Part shown: one piece after another, positions 48,968-57,430 of the stretch
Layout of the letters: every line of letters begins with the position of its first letter
Numbering within the stretch: position 1 is the first letter of the stretch
NCBI GenBank assembly: GCA_050955105.1
Contig: JBPBQZ010000014.1
Location: forward strand, 20,390-84,389
DNA: 64,000 bases
DNA from: JBPBQZ01 sp050955105
GTDB lineage: Bacteria > Pseudomonadota > Gammaproteobacteria > Burkholderiales > Burkholderiaceae
Direction of reading: 5' to 3'
Notes under the pieces: generated by a model
Databases searched by the model: none
The model's input: the letters and a program-made list of their open reading frames with translations, nothing else
What the model was told of the DNA's origin: nothing
Translations under genes and position numbers: made by a program

Positions 48968-49518
48968 TGCAATTATTGGATCCCACTCGGGAGGCATCGA
49001 ACGCCGATGCCATCTATGCGGAACGCCCCGCATCGCTCGCAGGCAAGCGCGTCGGGCTGATCGAAAACACCAAATACAACTCGGACAATATCCTCAAGCG
49101 TATCGGTGAAATCCTCATCAGGGACTACGGCGCCGCTTCGTACAAGATCTATCGCAAACGCTATTCGAGCGTGCCGGCGCACGACGAGATCATTCGGCAA
49201 CTGCTCGAAGAATGCGACGTCATGGTCGCGGGCGTAGGGGATTGCGGATCGTGCTCGTCTGGCTCGGTGCTCGACGGCATCTTGCTGGAGATGCGGAATA
49301 TTCCTTCCGCCAGCATCATTACGCATCTGTTCATCAATACCGGCCAGGCAATGACCAAGCAATGGGGTATTCCGGACTATCAATTCCTGGTGATGGAACA
49401 TCCGATCGCCAATCTGCCTGACGAATTGCTGCAACAGCGTGCCGAGTTGATCGCGCCGCAGGTGGTCGAGATGTTGTTGCACGTGCAAAAGCCAGCCGCC
49501 GCTGTGAACCGGCAATGA
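48964..49518 (+). CDS. UGSC-family protein, cysteine-containing form
   Basis: A 184-residue protein with the motif GVGDCGSCSSGSVLDG; Cys94 and Cys97 form CxxC. The family was named for selenocysteine-glycine-serine-cysteine (UGSC) selenoproteins from metagenomes. Here the first position is a normal Cys codon (TGC), not TGA. The CxxC suggests a redox or thiol-dependent role, but no substrate is known. The 5' end overlaps the preceding gene (ATGA) and the 3' end overlaps the next (ATGA at 49515). The C-terminal part ends in helices around LPDELLQQRAELIAPQVVEM. Confidence 0.82.
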   Translation: MMQLLDPTREASNADAIYAERPASLAGKRVGLIENTKYNSDNILKRIGEILIRDYGAASYKIYRKRYSSVPAHDEIIRQLLEECDVMVAGVGDCGSCSSGSVLDGILLEMRNIPSASIITHLFINTGQAMTKQWGIPDYQFLVMEHPIANLPDELLQQRAELIAPQVVEMLLHVQKPAAAVNRQ

Positions 49519-49775
49519 TAGATCTCGACGCCATGCGTGAAGCTTTAACGCCCACGCGCAACGGTCTGGACGCCGCCGGCTTCGCCTTATCGCTCGAAGA
49601 GCAAGGCAACCATCTGCGATTGACGGTAATCGCCGGCACAGCGGCCTGCGAAGACTGCCTGGTGCCGAAGTCGCTGTTCCGCCAGATGGTGAGCGACGAA
49701 ATCGGCGCAGCGGGCCTCGCGCCCGTTGAGCTGGAGATTGTCTATCCGCTCGATACACGCAGGAACCGCGCGTAA
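49515..49775 (+). CDS. Small CxxC protein, NifU C-terminal-like
   Basis: An 86-residue protein with CEDC (Cys45, Cys48) after a beta-strand (LRLTVIAGTAA), followed by a helix and a final strand (VELEIVYP). This alternation and the CxxC recall the NifU C-terminal domain, which binds Fe-S clusters or carries a redox pair, but identity is weak. It starts with an ATGA overlap with the UGSC gene. It could be a partner that supplies electrons, metal or sulfur to UGSC. Confidence 0.6.
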   Translation: MIDLDAMREALTPTRNGLDAAGFALSLEEQGNHLRLTVIAGTAACEDCLVPKSLFRQMVSDEIGAAGLAPVELEIVYPLDTRRNRA

Positions 49776-49807
49776 CACCGGCACCGGGCTAGGGAGGAGA
49801 CGCTTTC

Positions 49808-51499
49808 ATGCATCAGAAAATCGGCCAACCGAGAATTCACTCGGACGGGCAAGTGCGGCAATTTCACGACAGCGGCATGTATGGCGACCAATTGCTGGTG
49901 GACTATCTGGACGCTCACGCGCGCGAGCGGCCTGACAAGATCGCCATTATCGAAGCGCATCGGCAGCTCAGCTATCGCGAGGTCGCGGCCTGGAGCGAAA
50001 ACGTTGCTGCTTCCCTGCTGAAATTAGGCGTCGGACAAGGTGACGTGGTTGCCGTGAAGGCACCCAACTGGGCGGAACTGCCGATCATCCACTTCGCGGC
50101 AAACCGCATCGGCGCCATCTTCGTACCGCTTTCGGAAGGTTTTCGCAGCCGCGAAATATCGCACCTGCTGGCCCAGTCGCGTGCCAAGGTGGTGTTCTGC
50201 CCGCGTGAATTGCGTGGCACCCGGCATGCGGACGAGATCGAGCAGATGCGCGATCTGCTCCCCGATCTGCAGCACGTGGTGACGATGCGCGACGCCTCGA
50301 CACGAGGGCCGAGCTTCGACGAGATGGCGGCGTACGATGCCTGGCGAGTCGACGAGGCGCCGGACTGGCTGAGCGGCCAGCGCGCCGACGCGGACGCTCC
50401 GTCGCACGTGATGGTCTCGTCCGGCACCACCGGGCTGCCACGCTGCAGTATGTTCAGCGACAACAACACCCTGGTGAAACTGCTGCAGCAATACCTGCCG
50501 GCAGCGCGCGTCGACGGCGCGGATGTGGCGGCCGCCCTCGCCCCGGCCGGCACCGGCTCCACCGGATACAACTATCCGATCCTCACCATGCTGTTGGTGG
50601 GCGGCACGTCCGTGATGCTTGAACACTGGAGCGCCGCGCAGATGTCGGAGCCATTGGAATTGATCAAACGCTACGGCTGCACAGTGGCGGTAGTCGTGCC
50701 GGCGCAGTTGGCCAAGCTGGTGCAGGAAGCCACGCGGCACGACTATGGCATTACCACGCTGCGCGTTATCACGAACGCCGGGGCCAAACTGCCGGCGAGC
50801 GTGGCCGAGGCGGCCGAGCAGGTGTTCGGCTGCAAGGTTCAAAGCATCTACGGCACCTCCGAAGCGGGCGCCACGGCCATGACACGTGTCGACGACGCCG
50901 ACTCGAAGCGCCGCGGCACGGTCGGACAGCCCTTGGCCGGCCAGGAAGTCAAGATCATCGATGACGCGGGAACAGCCTTAAGAATTGGCGAGATCGGCGA
51001 AGTGTGCTGGCGCGGTTCGAACAAGAGCTACGGCTTCTTGAACGACGCGGAAAACACCTTGAGGGTATGGGGCACGCATGGCTGGCTGCATAGTGGCGAC
51101 CTGGGCTTTATCGACGCCGCCGGCTATCTCAATATCGCCGGCCGTAAGAAAGACATGATCATTCGCGGTGGCCAGAACATTAATCCGGGTGCCATCGAAG
51201 AGGCCTTGCTAGGCCATCCGAATATCTCGGAAATAGCCATCGTGGCGATCGTCGATGAGGTGTTGGGAGAACGTATCGCCGCCTGTGCGGTTGCCAGGCG
51301 GCAAGGTGTTGTGCCTTCGCTCGACTCGCTCAAGGCACTCATCCTGGATCTTGGCATGGCGGCCTGGCATCAACCCGAGTGCTTGTTGCTGCTCGATGAA
51401 CTGCCCCGAAATGCGGGCGGCAAGATCGACAAGAAGGCCCTGTCGATCATGGCGACCGAAGCCTATACAGCGGGCGCAGGCAGTCCCATGCATTCGTAG
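49808..51499 (+). CDS. AMP-dependent acyl-CoA synthetase/ligase (ANL superfamily)
   Basis: A 563-residue adenylate-forming enzyme that activates a carboxylic acid to an acyl-adenylate and then usually to acyl-CoA. Motifs are VMVSSGTTGLPRCSMFS (A3), YGTSEAGATAMT (A5), LHSGDLGFIDAAGYLNIAGR (A7/A8) and RNAGGKIDKKAL with the catalytic Lys. GGGAGGAGA lies 8 bases before the ATG. It is 32 bp after the small CxxC gene. With the divergent acyl-CoA dehydrogenase it predicts activation and alpha,beta-oxidation of the same acid. Confidence 0.9.
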   Translation: MHQKIGQPRIHSDGQVRQFHDSGMYGDQLLVDYLDAHARERPDKIAIIEAHRQLSYREVAAWSENVAASLLKLGVGQGDVVAVKAPNWAELPIIHFAANRIGAIFVPLSEGFRSREISHLLAQSRAKVVFCPRELRGTRHADEIEQMRDLLPDLQHVVTMRDASTRGPSFDEMAAYDAWRVDEAPDWLSGQRADADAPSHVMVSSGTTGLPRCSMFSDNNTLVKLLQQYLPAARVDGADVAAALAPAGTGSTGYNYPILTMLLVGGTSVMLEHWSAAQMSEPLELIKRYGCTVAVVVPAQLAKLVQEATRHDYGITTLRVITNAGAKLPASVAEAAEQVFGCKVQSIYGTSEAGATAMTRVDDADSKRRGTVGQPLAGQEVKIIDDAGTALRIGEIGEVCWRGSNKSYGFLNDAENTLRVWGTHGWLHSGDLGFIDAAGYLNIAGRKKDMIIRGGQNINPGAIEEALLGHPNISEIAIVAIVDEVLGERIAACAVARRQGVVPSLDSLKALILDLGMAAWHQPECLLLLDELPRNAGGKIDKKALSIMATEAYTAGAGSPMHS

Positions 51500-51726
51500 A
51501 GGCTGCCGGCGGTGGGCACGGGTCGGTAATCCTGTCGCCCCGCTTTCCAAGTAAGTCTTGAGCCATCGCCTGCGAGGCCCGCCGAAGACATAAATTAGGT
51601 ATACGAAATTAATGCGTCGTTATTTATCCGCACAGTCGCCGTAAGCAAGCGATCGCGGACCAGGCGGCCGAGGCTGTCATAACAGCCCGGCCAGCAAGTA
51701 GGTCAACACAGCAAGCAGGAGACAAA

Positions 51727-52950
51727 ATGTGTTCGAGAAAGGCAATGATTGCCGCGCTGACGGTCGCGTCGCTGCTTGGCAGCGGCGCAGCGTTGGCGCA
51801 GAAACAATATGGCCCAGGCGTCACGGATAGTGAAATCAAGCTTGGCCAGACTATGCCGTATAGCGGCGCCTTGTCCGCTACCAGCGAGGAAGGACGCATA
51901 CAGACGGCCTACTATCAGATGCTGAATCAGGCGGGCGGCGTCAACGGTCGCAAGATCAAGCTGCTGTCACTGGACGATGGCTATAGTCCGCCCAAGACCG
52001 TCGAGGTCACGCGTCGACTGGTCGAAGAGGAGAACGTGCTGGCCATCGTCAGCACCGTCGGCACGCCGACCAATTCGTCAATCGCCAAGTATCTGAATGC
52101 CAAAAAGGTACCGCAGTTGCTGATCTTGAGCGGCCTCGATAAGTGGGATCGGGATCCATCCCTGCCGTGGTCGATGAATATCATGCCGTCGTATGCGGCC
52201 GAGACGCGCATCTTCGTCAAGTACATCCTCGATCAAAAGCCGGACGCGAAGATCGGCATTCTGTATCAGAACGACGACGTGGGTAAGGAAGAGCTCGCGG
52301 GTTTGCACGCAGCGCTGGGCGACAAGTACGACAAGGTGGTGGTCAAAGAAGCGGGCTACGACATTACCGATACCAGCGTCGACTCGCAGATCGTCGCACT
52401 GCAAGCATCTGGTGCCAATGTGTTCCTGAACGGCGCCCTGGGCAAATTCCCGGCACTCGCGTTTCGCAAGGAATTCGAAATCGGCTGGAAGCCGGTGAGC
52501 TTCGTCTACAGTTCATCGAATTCGCTTAAAAACACCATGGAAGCAGCGGGATCGGGCCATGCGCTGGGCGCGCTTACGACCATCTGGATGAAATCACCGA
52601 CCGACCCGCAATGGGCGAATGACCGCGCCACCAAAGACTATCTTACGTTTATGAAGCGCTATGTGCCGAGCGCCAATCCGAACGATCTGTATTCGGTATT
52701 CGGCTATACGATTGCGCAGTTGACGGCGCTTATGCTCGAGCGCTGCGGGGATGACCTGACGCGGGACAATCTGATGCGGCAAGCAACGTCGCTACATGCC
52801 GTTGCCTTGCCGATGCTGCTGCCGGGTGTCACGCTGAATAATTCGCCGCAAGCGCGTAATCCGGTCAAGCAGTTTCAGTTGGCGCGCTACGACGGCCAGA
52901 GCTGGGTGCTGTTCGGTTCGCCTATCAGCGCGACCGACGCGGCACGCTAG
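51727..52950 (+). CDS. Periplasmic binding protein of a branched-chain amino acid-type ABC transporter
   Basis: A 407-residue secreted protein (signal peptide MCSRKAMIAALTVASLLGSG then ALAQ) of the Leu/Ile/Val-BP (type 1 periplasmic binding) fold. Family blocks are SDSEIKLGQTMPYSGALS-like (GVTDSEIKLGQTMPYSGALS) and GGVNGRKIKLLSLDDGYSPP. This group binds amino acids, aromatic acids or other small acids. No permease or ATPase genes are in the window. CAGGAGAC precedes the ATG by 5 bases, and a 227-bp gap separates it from the ligase. Confidence 0.88.
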   Translation: MCSRKAMIAALTVASLLGSGAALAQKQYGPGVTDSEIKLGQTMPYSGALSATSEEGRIQTAYYQMLNQAGGVNGRKIKLLSLDDGYSPPKTVEVTRRLVEEENVLAIVSTVGTPTNSSIAKYLNAKKVPQLLILSGLDKWDRDPSLPWSMNIMPSYAAETRIFVKYILDQKPDAKIGILYQNDDVGKEELAGLHAALGDKYDKVVVKEAGYDITDTSVDSQIVALQASGANVFLNGALGKFPALAFRKEFEIGWKPVSFVYSSSNSLKNTMEAAGSGHALGALTTIWMKSPTDPQWANDRATKDYLTFMKRYVPSANPNDLYSVFGYTIAQLTALMLERCGDDLTRDNLMRQATSLHAVALPMLLPGVTLNNSPQARNPVKQFQLARYDGQSWVLFGSPISATDAAR

Positions 52951-53080
52951 CCGTTACCGCAATAGTGCCCGAGTCGTCATCTACGAATGCAATTAGATTT
53001 TCAAGGAATAGCCGTCTGCCTTAGAGACTATTCGCGGATGATTTCATGCGCAACCAATTACAACGACGGCCGAGAGAACC

Positions 53081-53296
53081 ATGGAAGTAACGGAAAGGAC
53101 GGATGGCCGCAAGGAAATGCGCGGCGGCTCGTGGAATGACGATTGGGACGTCCTCCGCACAGGCCAGCGCAACATGCACGCGGCAGACTACAGGATGTAC
53201 GTCGTGGGATTCCGCATCGCGCGGGATCTGGATAAGAGTGAGTTGGCTGAACTCTCACGAAGGCTTCCTCGCGCGGAGAGCGGCGAGCTTTCATGA
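53081..53296 (+). pseudogene. Remnant of a formylglycine-generating-enzyme/SUMF1 protein (C-terminal part only)
   Basis: The 71-codon frame has the C-terminal end of an FGE-sulfatase domain: MRGGSWNDDWDVLRTGQRNM then MYVVGFRIARDL. The family's conserved RGGSW and GFRIAR pieces are there, but the preceding ~200 residues are missing. There is no ribosome site, so it is probably non-functional. The flanks (52951-53080) show no gene. Confidence 0.6.
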
Positions 53297-53513
53297 GTAG
53301 GCCTCGATCGTACCGGTTCTGTAGGATTTCCACCCTCGGCAGACCTTCTACGCAACCGCGCAGATAGGCCACCTGCGATACCCATGCCAGTTCTTCCGGG
53401 ACATCAATCTCGACAGCGTCTTTTTCGGAGTTCGGCGCTGATGTGTGTTCCAGACTACTCCGCCAGTTGATGATGCCTTGAATGATAGAAATCATTGTAT
53501 CGCCGAAATTGTG
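53297..53513. other. Non-coding stretch after the SUMF1 fragment
   Basis: No convincing gene. A minus-strand frame starting at 53495 (18 bp after the acyltransferase stop) reads protein-like for about 60 residues (VEIDVPEELAWVSQVAYLRG) and then runs antisense to the SUMF1 remnant. It may be decayed coding sequence but is not identifiable. Confidence 0.3.
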
Positions 53514-54671
53514 TCACGCCGGCTTGGCCATGCCGCACGATTTGGCGCGACGATAAGCGTTTGTGATGAGCCGTTTGGCCGGCATCTCGACGTAGCGATG
53601 AGTAGCCCAGGAAGCGATCCCCAGAACCGCGAGGAACGACGCCGCATTTACAACGCGCTGCGTCAAAGTAGAATCCTGGCCGAGCTGATACAGCGGAAAC
53701 AGATCGCTGTGCAACAAGTAGATGGAATAGCTCGCCTCACCGACCGCCATCGCCACGAAGCTTGACAACAGATTGCGGCCCATGCAGAGGCCAAACACCG
53801 TGAGCGGCACTGCGATCGCGTATCCGATGTGAAGATGGTCGCCCTCGAACCAGTAAGGCTCAGAGAACGAAATGTTGTCGAAGAACGATGCCACGATGTA
53901 AGCAAAACCGAGGCATCCGAGAACACCCATAGTGCGGCGCATCTTCACCGTAAGCGGGCCGACCATCCAGATTTCGGCCAGCGCAGCGCCTGCGAGGAAT
54001 TCGAAGAATCGTCCGTACGGCGAGAAGTAGATCAGCCACTGATCGGGCGGCATATTTGCCGTCTCACCGAACCGTTTCGAGAGAGCATGCCCGATATCGC
54101 CAGCGTAATGCACGACCAACAGGCGCCCGATTATGGCGGCCAGAAATAACGCAACGCCGCGGCGCAGCGTCGGCGTCTTGAACCGGCCAAAGAACGCCAG
54201 CGGGATAAACAGCAGGTAAAGCATCATTTCCGTGCTGATTGACCACGCGTTATTCGCATAGGTTTGCGATTCAGTGATGTTGACGCCCTCCACTACCTTG
54301 TACATCCATGACTGGATGCCAAGCACGTTGTAAGGCAAGAACATCTGATAGGACGGGTAGATGGTGTAGTTGAAAGCGAAGTTGCCGAGCACGAAAATCA
54401 GATAGAGCGGATAAAGTCGAGCGAAGCGCGAGACCATGAAATCCAGCATGCGACGGCCGCCGCTGGCTATCTTGGCCGCGTAGTTATAGTGAATGACAAA
54501 CCCGCTCAGCACGAAGAAGATGCTCATCCCAAGCAAGCCGAACTTTGCGAATGCCGGCGCTAGCCAATGGCCGCGCATCGGCAGCATAAGTAAAAACATG
54601 TGATGAACGACGATCAGTATAGCTGCCAAGCCTCGCAGGCCCGTGAGCGCTGTAATTTCTGCTTTATTCAT
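53514..54671 (-). CDS. Acyltransferase family 3 membrane protein (OafA/YrhL-type)
   Basis: A 385-residue membrane protein with about ten hydrophobic segments. The N-terminus ITALTGLRGLAAILIVVHHM has the conserved Arg and the catalytic-type His pair of family 3 acyltransferases. Such enzymes O-acetylate surface polysaccharides such as O-antigen. Its place just before the O-antigen cluster (opposite strand) fits that role, but the acceptor is not known. The ATG at 54671 overlaps the end of a small upstream reading frame by 8 bases. Confidence 0.85.
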   Translation of the reverse strand: MNKAEITALTGLRGLAAILIVVHHMFLLMLPMRGHWLAPAFAKFGLLGMSIFFVLSGFVIHYNYAAKIASGGRRMLDFMVSRFARLYPLYLIFVLGNFAFNYTIYPSYQMFLPYNVLGIQSWMYKVVEGVNITESQTYANNAWSISTEMMLYLLFIPLAFFGRFKTPTLRRGVALFLAAIIGRLLVVHYAGDIGHALSKRFGETANMPPDQWLIYFSPYGRFFEFLAGAALAEIWMVGPLTVKMRRTMGVLGCLGFAYIVASFFDNISFSEPYWFEGDHLHIGYAIAVPLTVFGLCMGRNLLSSFVAMAVGEASYSIYLLHSDLFPLYQLGQDSTLTQRVVNAASFLAVLGIASWATHRYVEMPAKRLITNAYRRAKSCGMAKPA

Positions 54672-54894
54672 GCGGACTTCTACCAGACGTATATCGAGTC
54701 GTCTGTTTTCTTGTAACCCTCCTTCCACGATTTATATCGATCGTGCCTTTTGCGTGAGGATTGGCGATGAATCTGTTGTTTTTGGCATCCGCTCGGTCGG
54801 CGCCCATTGCTTGCTGAACGAGGGTTGCATTCGGCCGCGCCCTGCGAAGCAACCGGCCGAAGAATCCCGATCCTGAGTCGGTAATTTGTTTCAT
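54664..54894 (-). CDS. Possible small basic protein upstream of the acyltransferase
   Basis: A 76-residue frame starting MKQITDSGSGFFGRLLRRAR, with GAGAG 6 bases before the ATG. It is rich in Arg and Asn and has no recognised family. It ends 8 bases inside the acyltransferase start, an arrangement compatible with coupled translation. It could also be a chance reading frame. Confidence 0.3.
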   Translation of the reverse strand: MKQITDSGSGFFGRLLRRARPNATLVQQAMGADRADAKNNRFIANPHAKGTIDINRGRRVTRKQTTRYTSGRSPHE

Positions 54895-55595
54895 GGTGAT
54901 CTCTCGCAATATTCTGATTATTGAAGAATGGATTGTTGCCTGACGATTTGACCCAGACTATCCGCGCTTCAAACTACATGCACAGTATTTCAACGACGTT
55001 GTTGCAAAAATCAGGAATCTGCGCGTCTAGCTGACTTTCACACGCAACAGACCGTCCAATACCTATCTCAAATTCGTTTCGGACTACCTATGTCACGGAA
55101 ATTTTGCGGAGGATGCACAAGGACAAATGCAAGGCGACACGACCTTTGCCTTCAAATTTGATTTATTCAGCAATACCATTCTTTGCACCGAGACCTCAAT
55201 GAGAAAATTCCGTCTATGAATTGCTCATTCCCGGGCCTTATCACCAGCAGATCAATAGACGAAACGCGACACGCGGGTATAGCAAGAGGAATCTCATTGC
55301 TGACGAAGATACCCACCCGAACTCCTATTTACACTGTTAATTTGTTTAGGATTACAGGTTAATTCTGGTTTCTTAACTTTTACGACATGCGTACTGACAT
55401 TGATTCATTTTTAGACTCTAATCCACGCAGGCCGAGAGCTATCTATTTGAGCGGCGGTCACTTCGACAACAAGGGTGGCATCTCCAATCAAGCCCCATGT
55501 CGCGAACGACCGATGTCGCTCGCCGCGCCGCTGGGCTTGTGGCCGCTACCGGAGGCTAACGAAGCGATTCTGGAAATTTGAGGACGCCAAGAAAC
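54895..55595. other. AT-richer intergenic region upstream of the rfb cluster
   Basis: About 700 bases with no convincing gene. The base composition is clearly more AT-rich than its neighbours, especially 55300-55390. A plus-strand frame without a start codon (55027-55219, ending in FDLFSNTILCTETSMRKFRL) could be decayed coding sequence. A 64-codon frame at 55387-55581 ends 14 bases before rfbF and has no ribosome site. The region probably contains the promoter of the polysaccharide operon. Confidence 0.5.
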
Positions 55596-56366
55596 ATGAA
55601 AGCAGTGCTACTTGCAGGGGGTTTGGGCACCCGGATATCGGAAGAAACTTGTCTCAAACCCAAACCGATGATCGAGATCGGCGGCAGACCGATCCTGTGG
55701 CACATCATGAAGATCTATTCCCAACATGGCGTTCGAGACTTCATCGTCTGCTGCGGCTACAAGGGATACGTAATCAAAGAATACTTCGCCAATTACTTTC
55801 TCCACATGTCGGATATCACATTGGACATGCGCAATAACAAGATGGAAGTTCATCAGAACAGCGCCGAATCATGGCGAGTCACACTGGTCGATACCGGCGA
55901 ACAGACGATGACGGGCGGACGTTTGAAACGCGTCCGCGACTATCTCGGCGAAGACGATTTTTGCTTCACCTACGGCGACGGCGTGGGCAATATCGATGTC
56001 ACCGCAGCCATCAAGTTTCATCGGTCGAGCGGCAAGCTTGCGACGCTCACCGCAACGCAACCGCCGGGACGCTTCGGCGCGCTCGATGTGGAGCGGAATG
56101 CGATTCGCAGCGTTCAAGAAAAGCCGCATGGCGATGGTTCCTGGATTAACGGCGGCTTCTTTGTATTGAAGCCGAAGGTCATCGACTACATCCTCGGCGA
56201 CCATACCGTCTGGGAGCGTGACCCAATGGAAAAGTTGGCGGCGGAAGGACAACTGCAGGCATGGTTTCACCGCGATTTCTGGCAGCCAATGGACACGCTG
56301 CGCGACAAAACCTATCTCGAAGACCTTTGGTCGGCCGGCAAGGCGCCTTGGAAGACATGGGTATGA
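55596..56366 (+). CDS. rfbF: Glucose-1-phosphate cytidylyltransferase
   Basis: Makes CDP-glucose from CTP and glucose 1-phosphate, the first step of 3,6-dideoxyhexose synthesis (also called DdhA). The 256-residue protein has [20 protein letters not shown], the nucleotide-binding start, then [20 protein letters not shown], and later [15 protein letters not shown] and [18 protein letters not shown]. The ATG at 55596 is the family start. The stop overlaps the next start (ATGA at 56363). Confidence 0.96.
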   Translation: MKAVLLAGGLGTRISEETCLKPKPMIEIGGRPILWHIMKIYSQHGVRDFIVCCGYKGYVIKEYFANYFLHMSDITLDMRNNKMEVHQNSAESWRVTLVDTGEQTMTGGRLKRVRDYLGEDDFCFTYGDGVGNIDVTAAIKFHRSSGKLATLTATQPPGRFGALDVERNAIRSVQEKPHGDGSWINGGFFVLKPKVIDYILGDHTVWERDPMEKLAAEGQLQAWFHRDFWQPMDTLRDKTYLEDLWSAGKAPWKTWV

Positions 56367-57430
56367 GCCAACATTTTTGGCGCGGCAAGCGGGTACTGAT
56401 TACTGGGCATACAGGGTTCAAGGGAGGCTGGCTGTGTCTGTGGCTTCAACAACTCGGCGCCGAGCTTACCGGGTATGCGTTGGCCCCGCCGACGACGCCA
56501 AGCCTATTCGAAACCGCTCGTGTCGGCGATTCAATGAACTCGATAATGGGTGATGTTCGGGACCTCGATCGTCTGACGCAGGTATTGCGCGAGAACCGTC
56601 CTGAAATCGTAATTCACATGGCGGCACAACCGCTGGTGCGTCTTTCATACCGCGAGCCGGTCGAGACCTACTCGACGAATGTCGTGGGCACGGTGAATCT
56701 GCTCGAGGCAGCGCGGCATACAGAAAGCGTGCGCGCCATTGTCAACGTGACCAGCGATAAGTGCTACGAGAACCGCGAGTCGATGCGAGGCTATCGCGAA
56801 AATGACCCGATGGGCGGCTATGACCCATACAGCAACAGCAAAGGCTGCGCCGAACTGGTCACCGAGGCGTATCGTCATTCATTCTTCAATCCGACTGCAT
56901 ATGCCAGGCACGGCGTCGCCGTTGCCAGCGGCCGCGCCGGGAATGTCATCGGCGGCGGCGACTGGGCGCGCGACCGGCTGATGCCCGACATGGTTCGCGC
57001 GCTGTCGACCAATAAGCCAGTCGTGATTCGCAATCCCGCATCGATTCGTCCCTGGCAGCACGTGCTCGAACCGCTCAGCGGTTATCTGAAGTTGGCCGAA
57101 GGGCTCGTCACAGAAGGGCCCAAGTATATTGGCGGCTGGAATTTCGGCCCTGAAGACGCGGATACACAGCCGGTGCGCTGGATCGTCGAGCGTTTCATCT
57201 CGCGATGGGGCGGCGGCGCGAAGTGGCAGCATGACGACACATTCCAACCGCACGAGGCCGGCGTATTGAAGCTCGACTGCTCGAAGGCCCGAGAATTACT
57301 AGGCTGGACGCCGCGTTGGCAGCTCTCTCAGGCGATCGACAATACGGTCGAATGGCACAAGGCGTTCGTACGCAACGCCGACATGCGCGTGCCGACCCAT
57401 TCCCAAATCGAAGCGTATCGATACTCATGA
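56363..57430 (+). CDS. rfbG: CDP-glucose 4,6-dehydratase
   Basis: Converts CDP-glucose to CDP-4-keto-6-deoxyglucose (DdhB). The 355-residue extended SDR has the Rossmann motif [11 protein letters not shown] (first Gly at 15), the catalytic Tyr156 and Lys160 in [12 protein letters not shown], and [13 protein letters not shown]. It overlaps rfbF and rfbH by 4 bases each (ATGA), so the three are translationally coupled. Confidence 0.96.
   Translation: MSQHFWRGKRVLITGHTGFKGGWLCLWLQQLGAELTGYALAPPTTPSLFETARVGDSMNSIMGDVRDLDRLTQVLRENRPEIVIHMAAQPLVRLSYREPVETYSTNVVGTVNLLEAARHTESVRAIVNVTSDKCYENRESMRGYRENDPMGGYDPYSNSKGCAELVTEAYRHSFFNPTAYARHGVAVASGRAGNVIGGGDWARDRLMPDMVRALSTNKPVVIRNPASIRPWQHVLEPLSGYLKLAEGLVTEGPKYIGGWNFGPEDADTQPVRWIVERFISRWGGGAKWQHDDTFQPHEAGVLKLDCSKARELLGWTPRWQLSQAIDNTVEWHKAFVRNADMRVPTHSQIEAYRYS

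Noticed and set aside
49249..49264. Possible selenocysteine codon in the UGSC motif
   Set aside because: The codon is TGC (Cys), there is no TGA in frame, and no SECIS-like hairpin was needed to explain the reading frame.
55387..55581. A 64-codon frame just before rfbF as a leader gene
   Set aside because: No ribosome site or recognised sequence, and it sits in the AT-rich non-coding stretch.
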